From positions 1-31,584 of the forward strand of contig JAIPMN010000807.1 of assembly GCA_020650975.1 (NCBI GenBank): DNA of 31,584 nt, in the 5' to 3' direction. The position numbers and the translations under genes were made by a program. The stretch's first letter is position 1; every line of letters starts with the position of its first letter. This document shows, piece after piece, positions 1 through 11,100 of this stretch. Source of the stretch: Apostichopus californicus. Taxonomy: Eukaryota > Echinodermata > Holothuroidea > Aspidochirotida > Stichopodidae. The notes under the pieces were generated by a model, which ran no database searches, was not told the origin of the DNA, and saw only the letters and a program-made list of their open reading frames with translations.

Positions 1-628
1 TGTTTTACTTACGGGGATATTTACCTACTTTTCTTGAACGTCTAAGATAATATTTCGCATAACTTTACCGATCCTTTACTGACTGACCTAATTAATTCTA
101 GAGTGGAGCAAAAATAGTTTACTCCATGAAATTTTTTTGGAAACGTGCCAAAAATGTTAACAAACAGGTGTTAGACAGGGGGGTTGTTTGGCAAGGTACC
201 TGGTAGCACATGTAGCCTACCGTGATATTTAAGTAGGGTTAAACACTGCAGTTGTAAACTGATGTACGTATAGTGCACGCTGTTCATTGTTAGGCAGTCT
301 AGAAATGGGGCTTTGCCGAACGTAGTTTGTTTCATAATATCGACAGTTTTGTAAGTTAAACTTTTTAAAGATTGTAAGACAGATTAAATCTCTTTTCTTT
401 TCATCACATAATATAGCTACTCTAACTTGTCATTTTAAAATTTTCATCAGTTTCGTGACAATTTAAATTCAAAAAGTTGTCAGTATTTTGAATCCTCTAT
501 TGCGAATTTCTTATCGCCAGACACGCAAAAATACTAAATTTTTCCGGGGGTCTTCGCCTTCGCCAAGGGGTTCCAACGCGTGCTAGGTGTGTTCGCTGCC
601 TGAAAACACCGGTGGGTGAACCGGCAGA

Positions 629-662
629 TGTTTTAAGTGTGTTCGCGAACACACTTAAAACA
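629..662. repeat. 34-bp perfect palindrome with an adjacent inverted repeat
   Basis: The arm tgttttaagtgtgttcg is followed with no spacer by its exact reverse complement, centred on TCGCGA at 645/646. Just downstream, aaaaattatcg (669-679) and cgataattttt (697-707) form a second, 11-bp inverted repeat with a 17-nt loop. Both lie in an otherwise AT-rich region next to a GC-rich patch (545-630). It may be the end structure of a decayed mobile element; no partner terminus was found. Confidence 0.8.
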
Positions 663-764
663 ACAAGGAAAAATTATCGTAATTATCGAAATATCGCGAT
701 AATTTTTGAACTATTTATCGTGACGTTAAAAAGCAAATATCGCCCAACCCTACTTCATACTAAA

Positions 765-1690
765 CATGTGGATCCACCTTAGTGAGTACAAGAACCCTAT
801 TGTTTTCTGTAGAGGTCAAAGGTCATTTGGGGTTTTCCTGATGAAGTTGAAGTACAAAACTTTGTACACCCTTCAACTTCATTAACAAAGCTTGAACTTC
901 AAACTCATATGTGAGTGAGTGCAAGCACTGTGGTGTGTTTCATAGAGGTTAAAGGTCATTTGAGGTCACCAGAGGTCAAAGTCTGAATACTTTTTGAAAC
1001 TGTTTTACTTCCACAGCTAAGCTTAGATGAACCTCGTAGTTGGTAAGTGGATCCACCTTTAGTCAGTACAAGATACGTACTGTTTTTGTGGAGGTCAAAG
1101 GTCATTTGACATCAGCAGAAAGAAAAGTCTGAAACCTTTTAAACATGGTAACTCAAAATCAGTATAGTGGGTAAACTGTTAATTTTATATGAATTCATCT
1201 TAGCGAGTGTTTTACATAGAGGTCATAAATAATTTGAGGTCAACAGAGGTCAAAGGACAAAACCTTGTAAACTATATAACGTCCATAGCAAAGCTTGGAA
1301 GAACTTGATACATTGTGTATGGATCCAATTATTGAGTAACAGAACTTTCCATAGTCCCCATTGGACAAATTCTAAAAAAGGTTGGCATAGGTGAAGGTTG
1401 AATGAACTTCATACTGGCTCGACTATGTCAAAGGTGACTTCAGATCAACAGAGATGTAAATCTGACAGTTTGGTAAACATGATAACTTAAAGCTTAAATG
1501 GACATCATAGCTCATATTTTAAGCTTATCGAGTCCAAGAAGCCTATTATTTTCTGTGAAGCTCGAAGGTGATTCGTCATCATCAGAGTTCTGTCTTAAAG
1601 CTTTTTAAAGAGGATATCTCCAAAATAAAGCTTGAATGAGCTTCATAGGTGGTATGTGCATCCACCTTATTATTACAAGAACCTTCTCTT
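765..1690. repeat. degenerate ~130-145-bp tandem satellite with AGGTCA motifs (left cluster)
   Basis: Diverged units each contain a phrase like 'gagtacaagaaccctattgt' followed by 'gaggtcaaaggtcattt', then a stretch resembling 'aaaccttgtaaac' and 'aagcttgaa..aacttcat'. The gaggtc phrase recurs near 812, 945, 1091 and 1219, with weaker copies near 1428 and 1560, so spacing is roughly 130-145 bp. Exact AGGTCAAAGGTCA occurs at 813-825 and 1092-1104. The same family reappears at 29760-30500. Confidence 0.8.
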
Positions 1691-1882
1691 ATAAAATGTG
1701 GCAAGGAATCGCCAAGCCTCTTGGTTTTCATGTAGTCAGTTAAGTTGTTTAAATATTACTTACTTTCTCTTCATGGAGTTGGGGTCATCTGTGGCCTCTT
1801 CTGGTCATTGATACAGCTAGATTTATTGGTTGGTGCAATCAGCACATTTTATTTCCATATTTTGTCTTGTTCTGTTGTGTAG

Positions 1883-2139
1883 AGAAATCTAAAGAGAAAA
1901 CCAAGAAGGGTAAGAGCCAGAGTCCGGACGACAAAGCCAAGAAAGTTCGACTGACACCAGAAGAGAGGGAAGCAATGAAACAGAAGCTGAGGGACATGAG
2001 ATTACAAGAGAAACAGAGACGGACCGAAGAGAAAGTGAAGGAACGTGACATAGTGAGGCAGAAAAAACAAGAGGAGAAGGCCGCCAAGAAAGAAGAAGTG
2101 AGGCGAGCAGCTGAGGAAGACAAAGAGAAGAGGAAAAAG
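1883..2139 (+). CDS. BAZ1A: BAZ1A-like exon: charged K/E/R-rich linker before DDT
   Basis: This is the first exon visible in the window, after acceptor tgttgtgtag (an alternative AG lies 2 nt downstream). It encodes about 85 residues dominated by Lys, Glu and Arg with a heptad-like pattern (LTPEEREAMKQKLRDMRLQE), likely a long charged helix. This matches the K/E-rich stretch between WAC and DDT of BAZ1A. The donor is aaaaag|gtaggc and the phase is 0. Confidence 0.85.
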
Positions 2140-5100
2140 GTAGGCTCTGTCAAGGTGGAACATAAATAGCTGTCACCTGAGGCAGTATTTTTGGAATTGT
2201 GATGTAATTTTGCTTCATTCTGTCCCAATCCATGTAGTAGTTGCACGTATTTGGATAACCTGCCGTATCACCAAAGAGGTATTCCAGGCTAGATCCTGGT
2301 ACTGGAATTTATGAAACCATTTAGTCAGATAGAAAATGTTGTTGTGTCAATCCAAAAAGTTAGTTGTCCAGAGCAATTTGGTGGATTAAAGAGAGGGAGA
2401 GAGGGACTGGAAAGTTGTTTTTGGTTTGTCTATGATAGCATTGTTTGTTGTGTTTATTCAACAGGAGAGAGAGCACCTGAGACTGGAAAAACAGAAGTTG
2501 GAGGAATTTCTAAAAGAATGGAACAAACCAAGAGAAGACCTAGAGTGTGATGATTTGAAGGTAAGAGTACTATTTCACTTCAGTGTCCAAAACCTTTTTG
2601 GAGGTTAAGAGGGTCTCATCTACAAACTTGTAGAAGGGGATTGACAGTCACACACTAGATCATAACTTCTTGTGATTTTTCTTTCCTCTTTTGAAAAGTA
2701 TTCATCAGTTTTGGAAAAATGGCAGAAATGAGGATAATAATCATGTTTTTTTTCTCTTGCTGTCTGCAGGACTTACCGAAGCCTAACCCAGTGAAATGCA
2801 AGATACCTCAGAAGCTGTTTGGAGATGCATTGATGTTGATGGAGTTTCTGTTTTCGTTTGGTGATCAACTGAGCGTCCAGGAAGAGTTTCCAGAAGGCAT
2901 AACTCTTGGTTCGTAGTTCATTTGCATGACGGTCACCTCCCTTGATTGACTACACGCTTGATATGAGCACTAATTGTGTGTCAACACCAATGAACTGTGC
3001 GATGTGTCATAGGTACTCCTGATATCACTGGCCTCAAGTCCTCTTGTACATTGAATAATTTATCCGGCATCGCATCGCAAAAAAGCGACGTAAAAATGGG
3101 CAAACTGATATGCAAACTGGTGCAAAGATGCATAGCACTTTTTGTACACAGAATCCTAGTATTTTTTTATAAGAGACAAAAGTTCACAGCCGTCAAAACT
3201 GCTCTACAGAATTTTTACACTAAATTATTCCCTGTTTTAGTAGACAAATTATGAATTCTGTCTCTGCTCTTTTAATATTGTTTATTTTTGGTTCCTTTTT
3301 TACTACTATTTTGTCTGATTTTCATTTAACTGACATGTTTGTGTGCATTTGTGTGGGAAATCAAGCTGATGTTGTGTGTTGTAACCGATGATTCCTGTAA
3401 GTCCTGCATTGCTTGTTTACAGCCTTGCATTTCAATTAGCATAGCTATTTCAAAGCTTCAAATATTTTGATTTAAGCTTTCTCCATTCTGCACTGTCATC
3501 ACCCTATTTACAAAGTTCTGGTCATCTCTCTTTCAGAAACCATCGAAGAGGCATTGTTCAGTCACCAAGTGGATGGTGCCCTCTATGACCTCCTCAAGCT
3601 CCTTCTGTCCAGCATATTCCATCTTCAAGATGAGGAGGAAGAAGACGAGAAAGTTGACCTGAAAGAGCATGCTGGAGATACTTCATTAGGTCGGTTACCA
3701 TACACACACCACATTAGCACCATACACCATACCAGCTAATACCATACACACAGGGGCGTAGCGAAGGGGTTTTTTTTGGGGGGGTGTGGAGAATTTGAAT
3801 TGCCGATGGATCTGGAAGTGGTGACTGAAATGGGGGAGGGGTCTAAGGGGAGGGGTGCCCCCCTTTTTTTAGTTTTGAAACGTCCTTAGATGCAATCTGG
3901 TGCATATTTTAAGTCAAATTTGATTTGCCGACGGATCTGGAAGTGGTGACTGAAATGGGGTAGGGGTCTTTGGAAATTTTTTAGTTTTGAAACATCCTTA
4001 GATGCAATCTGGTGCATATTTTAAGTCAAATTTGATTTGCCGACGGATCTGGAAGTGGTGACTGAAATGGGGGAGGGGGTGTCCCCCTCCCCTTTGGAAA
4101 TGTTTTAGTTTTGAAACGTCCTTAGATGCAATCTGGTGCATATTTTAAGTCAAATTTGGCACGGAAGAAGCTCCCGTTCTCCTTTTCTCTATTCAGCTTT
4201 CCTTCTTTCATCCCCTTCCGCTCTCTTCACCTTTTCTCCTTTTGCCGAGAGACCCAAAATTTGCCGACAGACCCAAAATTTGTCGACAGCGACCAAATTA
4301 TTGGGGGGGTGTGACACCCCCCCACACCCCCCGCTCGCTACGCCCCTGCATACACACACCACATTAGTACCATACGCTATACCAGCTAATACCATACACA
4401 CACCACATTAGTACCATAGGCCATACCAGCTAATACCATACACACACCACATTAGTACCATACACACACCACATTAGCACCATACACCATACCAGCTAAT
4501 ACCATACACACACCACATTAGTACCATATGCAATACCAGCTAATACCATACACACACCACATTAGTACCATACTCCATACCAGCTAATACCATACACACA
4601 CCACATTAGTACCAAACACCATACCAGCTTATACCATACACACACCACATTAGTACCATATGCCATACCAGCTAATACCATACACACACCACATTAGTAC
4701 TATACGCCATACCAGCTAATACCATACACACACCACATTAGTACCATATGCCATACCAGCTAATACCATACACACACCACATTAGTACCATACGCCATAC
4801 CAGCTATTACCATACACACACCACATTAGTACCATACGCCATACCAGCTAATACCATACACACCACATTAGTACTATACGCCATACCAGCTAATACCATA
4901 CACACACCACATTAGTACCATATGCCATACCAGCTAATACCATACACACACCACATTAGTACCATACGCCATACCAGCTATTACCATACACATACCACAT
5001 TAGTACCATACACCATACTAGCTAATACCATACACACACCACATTAGTACCATAAGCCTTACCAGCTAATACCATACACACTCCACATTAGTACCATACG

Positions 5101-8100
5101 CCATACCAGCTATTACCATATACACACCACATTAGTACCATACGCCATACCAGCTAATACCATACACACACCACATTAGTACCATACGCCATACCAGCTA
5201 TTACCATATACACATCACATTAGTACCATATGCCATACCAGCCAATACCATACACACACCACATTAGTACCATACGCTATACCAGCTAATACCATGCACA
5301 CACCACATTAGTACCATAAGCCTTACCAGCTAATACCATACACACTCCACATTAGTACCATACGCCATACCAGCTATTACCATATACACACCACATTAGT
5401 ACCATACGCCATACCAGCTATTACCATATACACACCACAATAGTACCATACGCCATACCAGCTAATACCATACACACACCATATTAGTACCATACGCCAT
5501 ACCAGCTAATACCATGCACACACCACATTAGTACCATACGCTATACCAGCTAATACCATGCACACACCACATTAGTACCATACACCATACCAGCTTATAC
5601 CATACACATACCACATTAGTACCATACGCCATACCAGCTAATACCATACACACACCACATTAGTACCATACCAGCTAATACCATACACACACCACATTAG
5701 TACCATACGCCGTACCAGCTAATACCATACACACACCACATTAGTACCATACGCCATACCAGCTATTACCATATACACACCACATTAGTACCATACGCCA
5801 TACCAGCTATTACCATATACACACCACATTAGTACCATACGCCATACCAGCTATTACCATATACACACCACATTAGTACCATACGCCATACCAGCTAATA
5901 CCATACACACACCATATTAGTACCATACGCCATACCAGCTAATACCATACACATACACAATTTACATTTACAAGTCACATCACGATTGGATAACATGATA
6001 TTGATTAGTAGTGACTGTCGTATGGCCCTTCCCCTCTGTTACTCCTTATCTCAAGCTCAAATTTTATTTTCATCATTTCAGGTGACCTGGCCGAGATTTT
6101 GAATGAGGATGACCCGACATATGCTGCCCTGTCTAACGCTGCCTCATCAGCATTGATATGGTCTCAGATACATCAAGGTAAACATGCATTAATTATAGCA
6201 TTAAAATATACCAATGTTTGGAATAGATAAACGCATGAAAACTTACTCAGAAATTGTGATATGTGATGCCAATTATATCTTGTAGTTGCCAGGCCAATAT
6301 TGCTTGAGGCAGATGATTGTGTTTGGGGTGTAAGATGGGGGGGGTGGTGTATTTGAGGGGGTTTGTTGAAAAGAAGCTGTTTCTTTTCCCCTCTGTCATT
6401 TAGAAAGTTAATCGTAGCCCTCATTTAATTGAAAAGCATTCAGTAGAGTCTGTTGTGCTTGAAGTTGGGACAGTTCATGCACGTTCTTAACTTCAGGTTC
6501 TCATAGAAATGTTAGCAAGTTGTGTTTCATATGTAGAAATAAAATGCACCATGCAGTTAAGTGTATTAAGTAAGTGGCAACTATTAGAGATGGTTAGGTC
6601 ACTTGTTTGAATAAATATATTTGCTGATGCTACAAATTTTCAGATAGTTATTTTAAATAAGACAAAGTTCTCTCCGATATATATTGATTTCTTATGTGCG
6701 TTAAAACTGAGGCCTTTATTTATTGTAAGGGAACTGCATGTAGTAATGATATCCTATTTAATCTGCTTCACTTTCCTGAAAGTAGTGTTGAAAGGTTGAA
6801 CCAGTTGGGGTACATTTGCAGTAAACCCCAATATATACACGTGAAATGTATTAAACATAACATTATGAAAGATCACATTAAAATACAATGATAAAATAGG
6901 ATTTTAGCTAAAATTGTTTGTAACAAGTGAGGAAAAGCATTCTTGTGAATAACTTGCATCATCAGGGACTCCACTGCGCAATTTGCCGCTGGAATCAACC
7001 ACAATTTCAGAGGTGCTAAGACTTCATCTACTAGCTTCAGGAGCAGAAACCAGTGCGATGGATGCTAGATGGCGCTATCAACAGCGAGGTGCATACACAT
7101 TTCACGACGACCCCGGCTTGGAACTACGATTGAAGGAACCGGCCATATTGAAAGCGCTCACAAACGGAAATGTTTACGATCTAAACGCAGGTAAAGATTG
7201 ATCATGAGAAATGATAGTAGTTTGTACGAATGTTTGAGTCAGTTTTCAGTCTTTGGTAATAATACTCTACTCGTTGCCTCTGAGTGTGAGCATTGCGTGA
7301 GTGGCAAACTGAGGTTCATGTGATCAGCGGTGATGTCATTGATAAACTGCAGTCATTGAGATATCATCAAGGGAACACTTTACTGATAGTTGAGCAGCAA
7401 GCCACACTCTTGTAGCATTATGACTCCCAATCCATTGTCCTAGGAGTTGTCACTCCATAGTTATTCAATTCTATATATCCACACAGAAAACTTGGACAAC
7501 AATACTTTCTGTTTGTGTAGTTTGCCATTGTCAAATTACTGATCCCTTTGCCTCTTTCTCCCCCTCTCTCTTTCTGTTAGATTCTAGAATGATGATCATC
7601 AACACACTCTGCAACCAGATTTTGAGTTATGTTACCATAAGGGATATCATTGAGGAAAGCTGGGACCAATGGCAGGTGACCAAAAAGGAATGGAAGGAAA
7701 TCTGCCGACTTGAAAAACTCAGAGAGAAGGAAGAAGTGACTATTAAGTAAGAACACTTTGTCCTCAGAAATTTGTTCCATATGCATTTCCAAAAAAAAAG
7801 AATTGTTGTTGTTGTTTTCTTTTTTCATCATGTGTCTGCACTGTAGATTTAATATACCAAGCACCCTGGATTGACTTTGGTTAGATAATCTGAAAAACAT
7901 TGTATTGTATATTAAGGTGTATATTGGGGAATGATATGCCCTATGCAATATATGTGATACACTTTAAAATCTGATTATGTTGTGAATGTGTCCTGATTTT
8001 CAAATTGTAAATCTGTAAATGAGTGGAAAAGTACTATCTATGTTTACCTGGTAACAGTAAAACATTGATTCCTGAATTACATATATTTTCCAGGTACTTT

Positions 8101-11100
8101 TCGGTATCTCCTTCAGTCTTAAACACTGGAGAACTCTATGGGTGTATGTGCGCACTTATCTGAACTGTCATCTCTGTAGCAACAAGGAGAGTCATCAAAT
8201 ATTCTTTTGTCATATTCCTTTGCCAAAACAAATTATTAATTTGTTACAACATAATGGATTCTTCTTGTTAGTGCAAGTGGCATTTGTAAAGACGCACTAT
8301 CATTCTCTTCTCATTCCAACAGGTACAAAAGGAAGCTGGAAGAAAGGGCACGGACCCAGTTTAAGGTCATGGAGGAGCACAGGAAAGCACAAGAGAAAGC
8401 CGAGGAGGAAAAGAAAACAGCCGAGATGCAAGGAGGGGAAGGAGACATTGACCTGCCCGATTTGAACGGTGATTTGAAGAATGAATCTCCGGGTGGGTCT
8501 CGAAACACAGCGAAACCTCCAGAACTCCTGCTGGAGGAATTAGGGAAGGAGCTCTCACCAGAGGAGAAGGAGAAGCGACGGTTGAAGGAAGAAGCGGAAT
8601 CCGCTGTCAAGAAGGAGGAGTTTCTTCAGAAGAAGGAAGAACACGAGAAGAACCTGACCGAGTTCTCCACAAGGTACAGCGTGACCCCCGTAGGTCTGGA
8701 TAGAATTTTCAGGCGGTACTGGATATTCCAGGCAGTGCCTGGAGTGTTTGTGGAATTCGATAAGGAACTGATGGACGGCATGGACTCCCTGGTGCTGATG
8801 AAAGAGACGGGGGCAGAGACAAGCCAGGAGGATGGAGCCGACGAGGTTAAGGACGATCAGGACTCCTCCGGCGTGAGCGAAGACAGCAATAAAGAAAACA
8901 AAGGAGTGGTGGAGGTCAACGGGGAACCCAGTCAGAAAGATGTCAAAGATGGTGTGTTATCTAGCCAAGAAACCGAAGAAAATAATTTAAATTCTGACAA
9001 GATGCAAACAGAGCAAGAGGTCGTTGATGTCAAGCAGGAAGAGGAAGTCGAAGCAATGGAAGTGTCAGGTGATAAAGAAGAGAACAGTATTAAAGAAGAA
9101 GAAGCCGAGACCAAAGAGGAGAGGCGAGAAGGCGATCAGGGAAACGTGAAAGAAGAGCTGATGAACGGGAAGGTAGAGCACGAAGATGCTAAGGGGACGT
9201 CAGATGGAGACGAAGATATGAAAGAGATTCCACAGTCACCAGTGAAGCAAGAGAATTTACCTGCCTCGGAGGAAGATGCCACAAACCAGGATATCGTGCC
9301 TTGGGCATACTACCACAAAAGCGAAGAGCTCGATGCCCTCTTGGGTAGTTTGAATAGCAGGGGATTCAGAGAACGTGCTTTAAAGTTACACCTCGGCCAA
9401 CAGAAAGGGAAGATCGCTCAAAATTTTGAAGCGTTTCCTGAAAACTACCTTGCAGGCATTAGGGTGGATGGCGACGGGGTCCCATGGTCGGCACAGAAGG
9501 CGCCATCGACCCCCCGTCAGGTGGTGATCAAAATGACGAGCGGAAAGAAGGGCCTGGTGTCCAACCAGGCAGATGGTGACGAGACTTTGGAACTACTACT
9601 CAGGGAAGCCATATTAGATTTGGAGGACAGAGTCTGGCAGGGTGGTCTAGGAATCATCAAGGTAGCGTAAACTTTACTTGTTTTCTTCCTAATGTTAAAC
9701 TTATATCTTCCCGTGAAGCTGTCACTCACATCATTCAGTTATCATCGAGGGCTAAGTGGTACACGTTACTCTTCAATTTGGACTGAAAGGTTTTCATAAT
9801 CAGTTGTGGGCAAAAAGGGAACGTTGGTAATGGCAGTTGTCTCCTGTACTCATAGTGTATGGAACTATTGGATTTTAATATACTGTAGACTAGACTGGGT
9901 TTTAAAAGGGCACAGGAGAAATGTTACTTTAATTATGGCAGCGGTTTTGGCTGTATTCGAAAAGGCACTGCAAAAATGGTACATTGGCAAAGACAGTCTT
10001 TGTTGTTCTTGAAATGCTCACAGCAAAAATGGTATGTTTGTAAGGGCAGGCAGTGTAGGCTGTATTAAAGAGGGCTTGGCTGAAATGGTTTGTTAGTAAT
10101 GGTAGTTTGTACTCGAAAGGGGAGCACAAAGATTGGCACACCAGTAAAGGCTGTAGCTTAGGCTGGGATCAAGCGGGATTAAGCGGATAAGAAAGGTATG
10201 ATTTAATGGCATTGTTCTATACTGGATTTAATATGATGTTACCATAACAGTATGTTGATACGACTAGTCGTTTAGGATTGGTTCAAAGGGGCAAAGACCT
10301 AATGGATATTTACTGAGGTCATCAGCCTTTGCTGGACTCAAGCTGGGCAGGGGCAAAGATGGATGTTGGTAATGGCATTGTTCTAGAATGGACCCAAAAG
10401 AACATCAAATTTGTCACGGGATGAAGTTTTTTGCTGCCAGAGCAGTTGGTTAATTTGAGCATCATGTGTCTGAGGCAATCATCATCAACGCCAATCTAAC
10501 TCTAGTCGTTGTTCGTCTGGGTTTGCTCTGCAGGTGAAGGATCGGGTATCTTGGATTGCTGCAATCGAACAGGGGTCCTACGACAGGCAGTGTAATGAGA
10601 TATCCTGGGGTCCATTATGGGCCCGGTCTTTGATGGACGACAGTGACTTCTTGGACATGTCCATCTCAGAGCCGTCACTTTTAGAACATTCCAAGAAGAG
10701 CGCTGCCCTCAAGATGAAAGATAGGTACGGTATTTAAGAACAAAACGAAATGTCACACAATGAGCCCATTGATGGTGGGATTGATTTATCCATTATGATA
10801 TTAAAATGGAGTAAGCCAATTTATCGGTTCCCATTAAATGTAGTGTAGAATACCATTGAGAAAAATTAAGCTACTTATTTTGTTCACAGAGTACCTAGTG
10901 GTCATTATCTCTCATAGGAGTCGAGCTCTTATGAGAGCAGAACAATCATCAAATAAATGAGAACCTGACATTTAATTCAATTGTTCTATTCTCTGCAGGA
11001 TTTCAGAGTTGAAAAGATCTGAGACGCCCACTGGATCACCAAGCAGCACCAGATGTAGTACTCCCACTGTCACTGATAACGTGGTGAGGGATATGGCCTG

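Larger units (their letters stand above)
1..1882. other. upstream intron (or 5' flank) of the BAZ1A-like gene
   Basis: No convincing coding exon is seen here. Bases 1-540 are plain AT-rich sequence. Bases 540-760 hold a GC-richer patch with a perfect palindrome (629-662). Bases 765-1690 are the diverged AGGTCA-containing satellite. The stretch ends in the acceptor of the first exon (tgttgtgtag). Because the WAC-domain exons of BAZ1A are absent from the window, this is most likely the 3' part of an intron. Confidence 0.6.
3697..5958. repeat. 44-bp minisatellite, about 37 units, in intron 4
   Basis: Tandem copies of a 44-bp unit built from the phrases CCACATTAGTACCATA and CCATACCAGCTAAT joined by ACCATACACACA. 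I counted about 37 occurrences of the CCAGCTAAT-type phrase (variants CCAGCTATT, CCAGCTTAT, CCAGCCAAT). Variants such as ACCATATACACA and ACCATGCACACA recur in neighbouring units, so local blocks have been copied. The array starts right after the exon-4 donor and is interrupted by the mobile element at 3751-4348. It encodes nothing recognisable. Confidence 0.95.

Noticed and set aside
232..755. DNA transposon delimited by aagtagggtt near 231-240 and aaccctactt near 746-755
   Set aside because: The inverted match is only 10 bp, the sequences inside it differ at once, and no matching target duplication flanks the ends.
1839..2246. 135-codon minus-strand open frame opposite the first visible exon
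   Set aside because: It is a shadow of the Lys/Glu-rich BAZ1A exon, whose complement gives Ser/Phe/Leu-rich codons. The plus strand has splice sites and family similarity.
4136..4411. 91-codon open frame across the right end of the hAT-like element
   Set aside because: It crosses the element boundary into the minisatellite, is low complexity and has no similarity to a transposase.
3697..5958. Regularly repeated array resembling a CRISPR
   Set aside because: Units are contiguous 44-bp copies with no unique spacers, inside an intron of an animal gene. It is a minisatellite.
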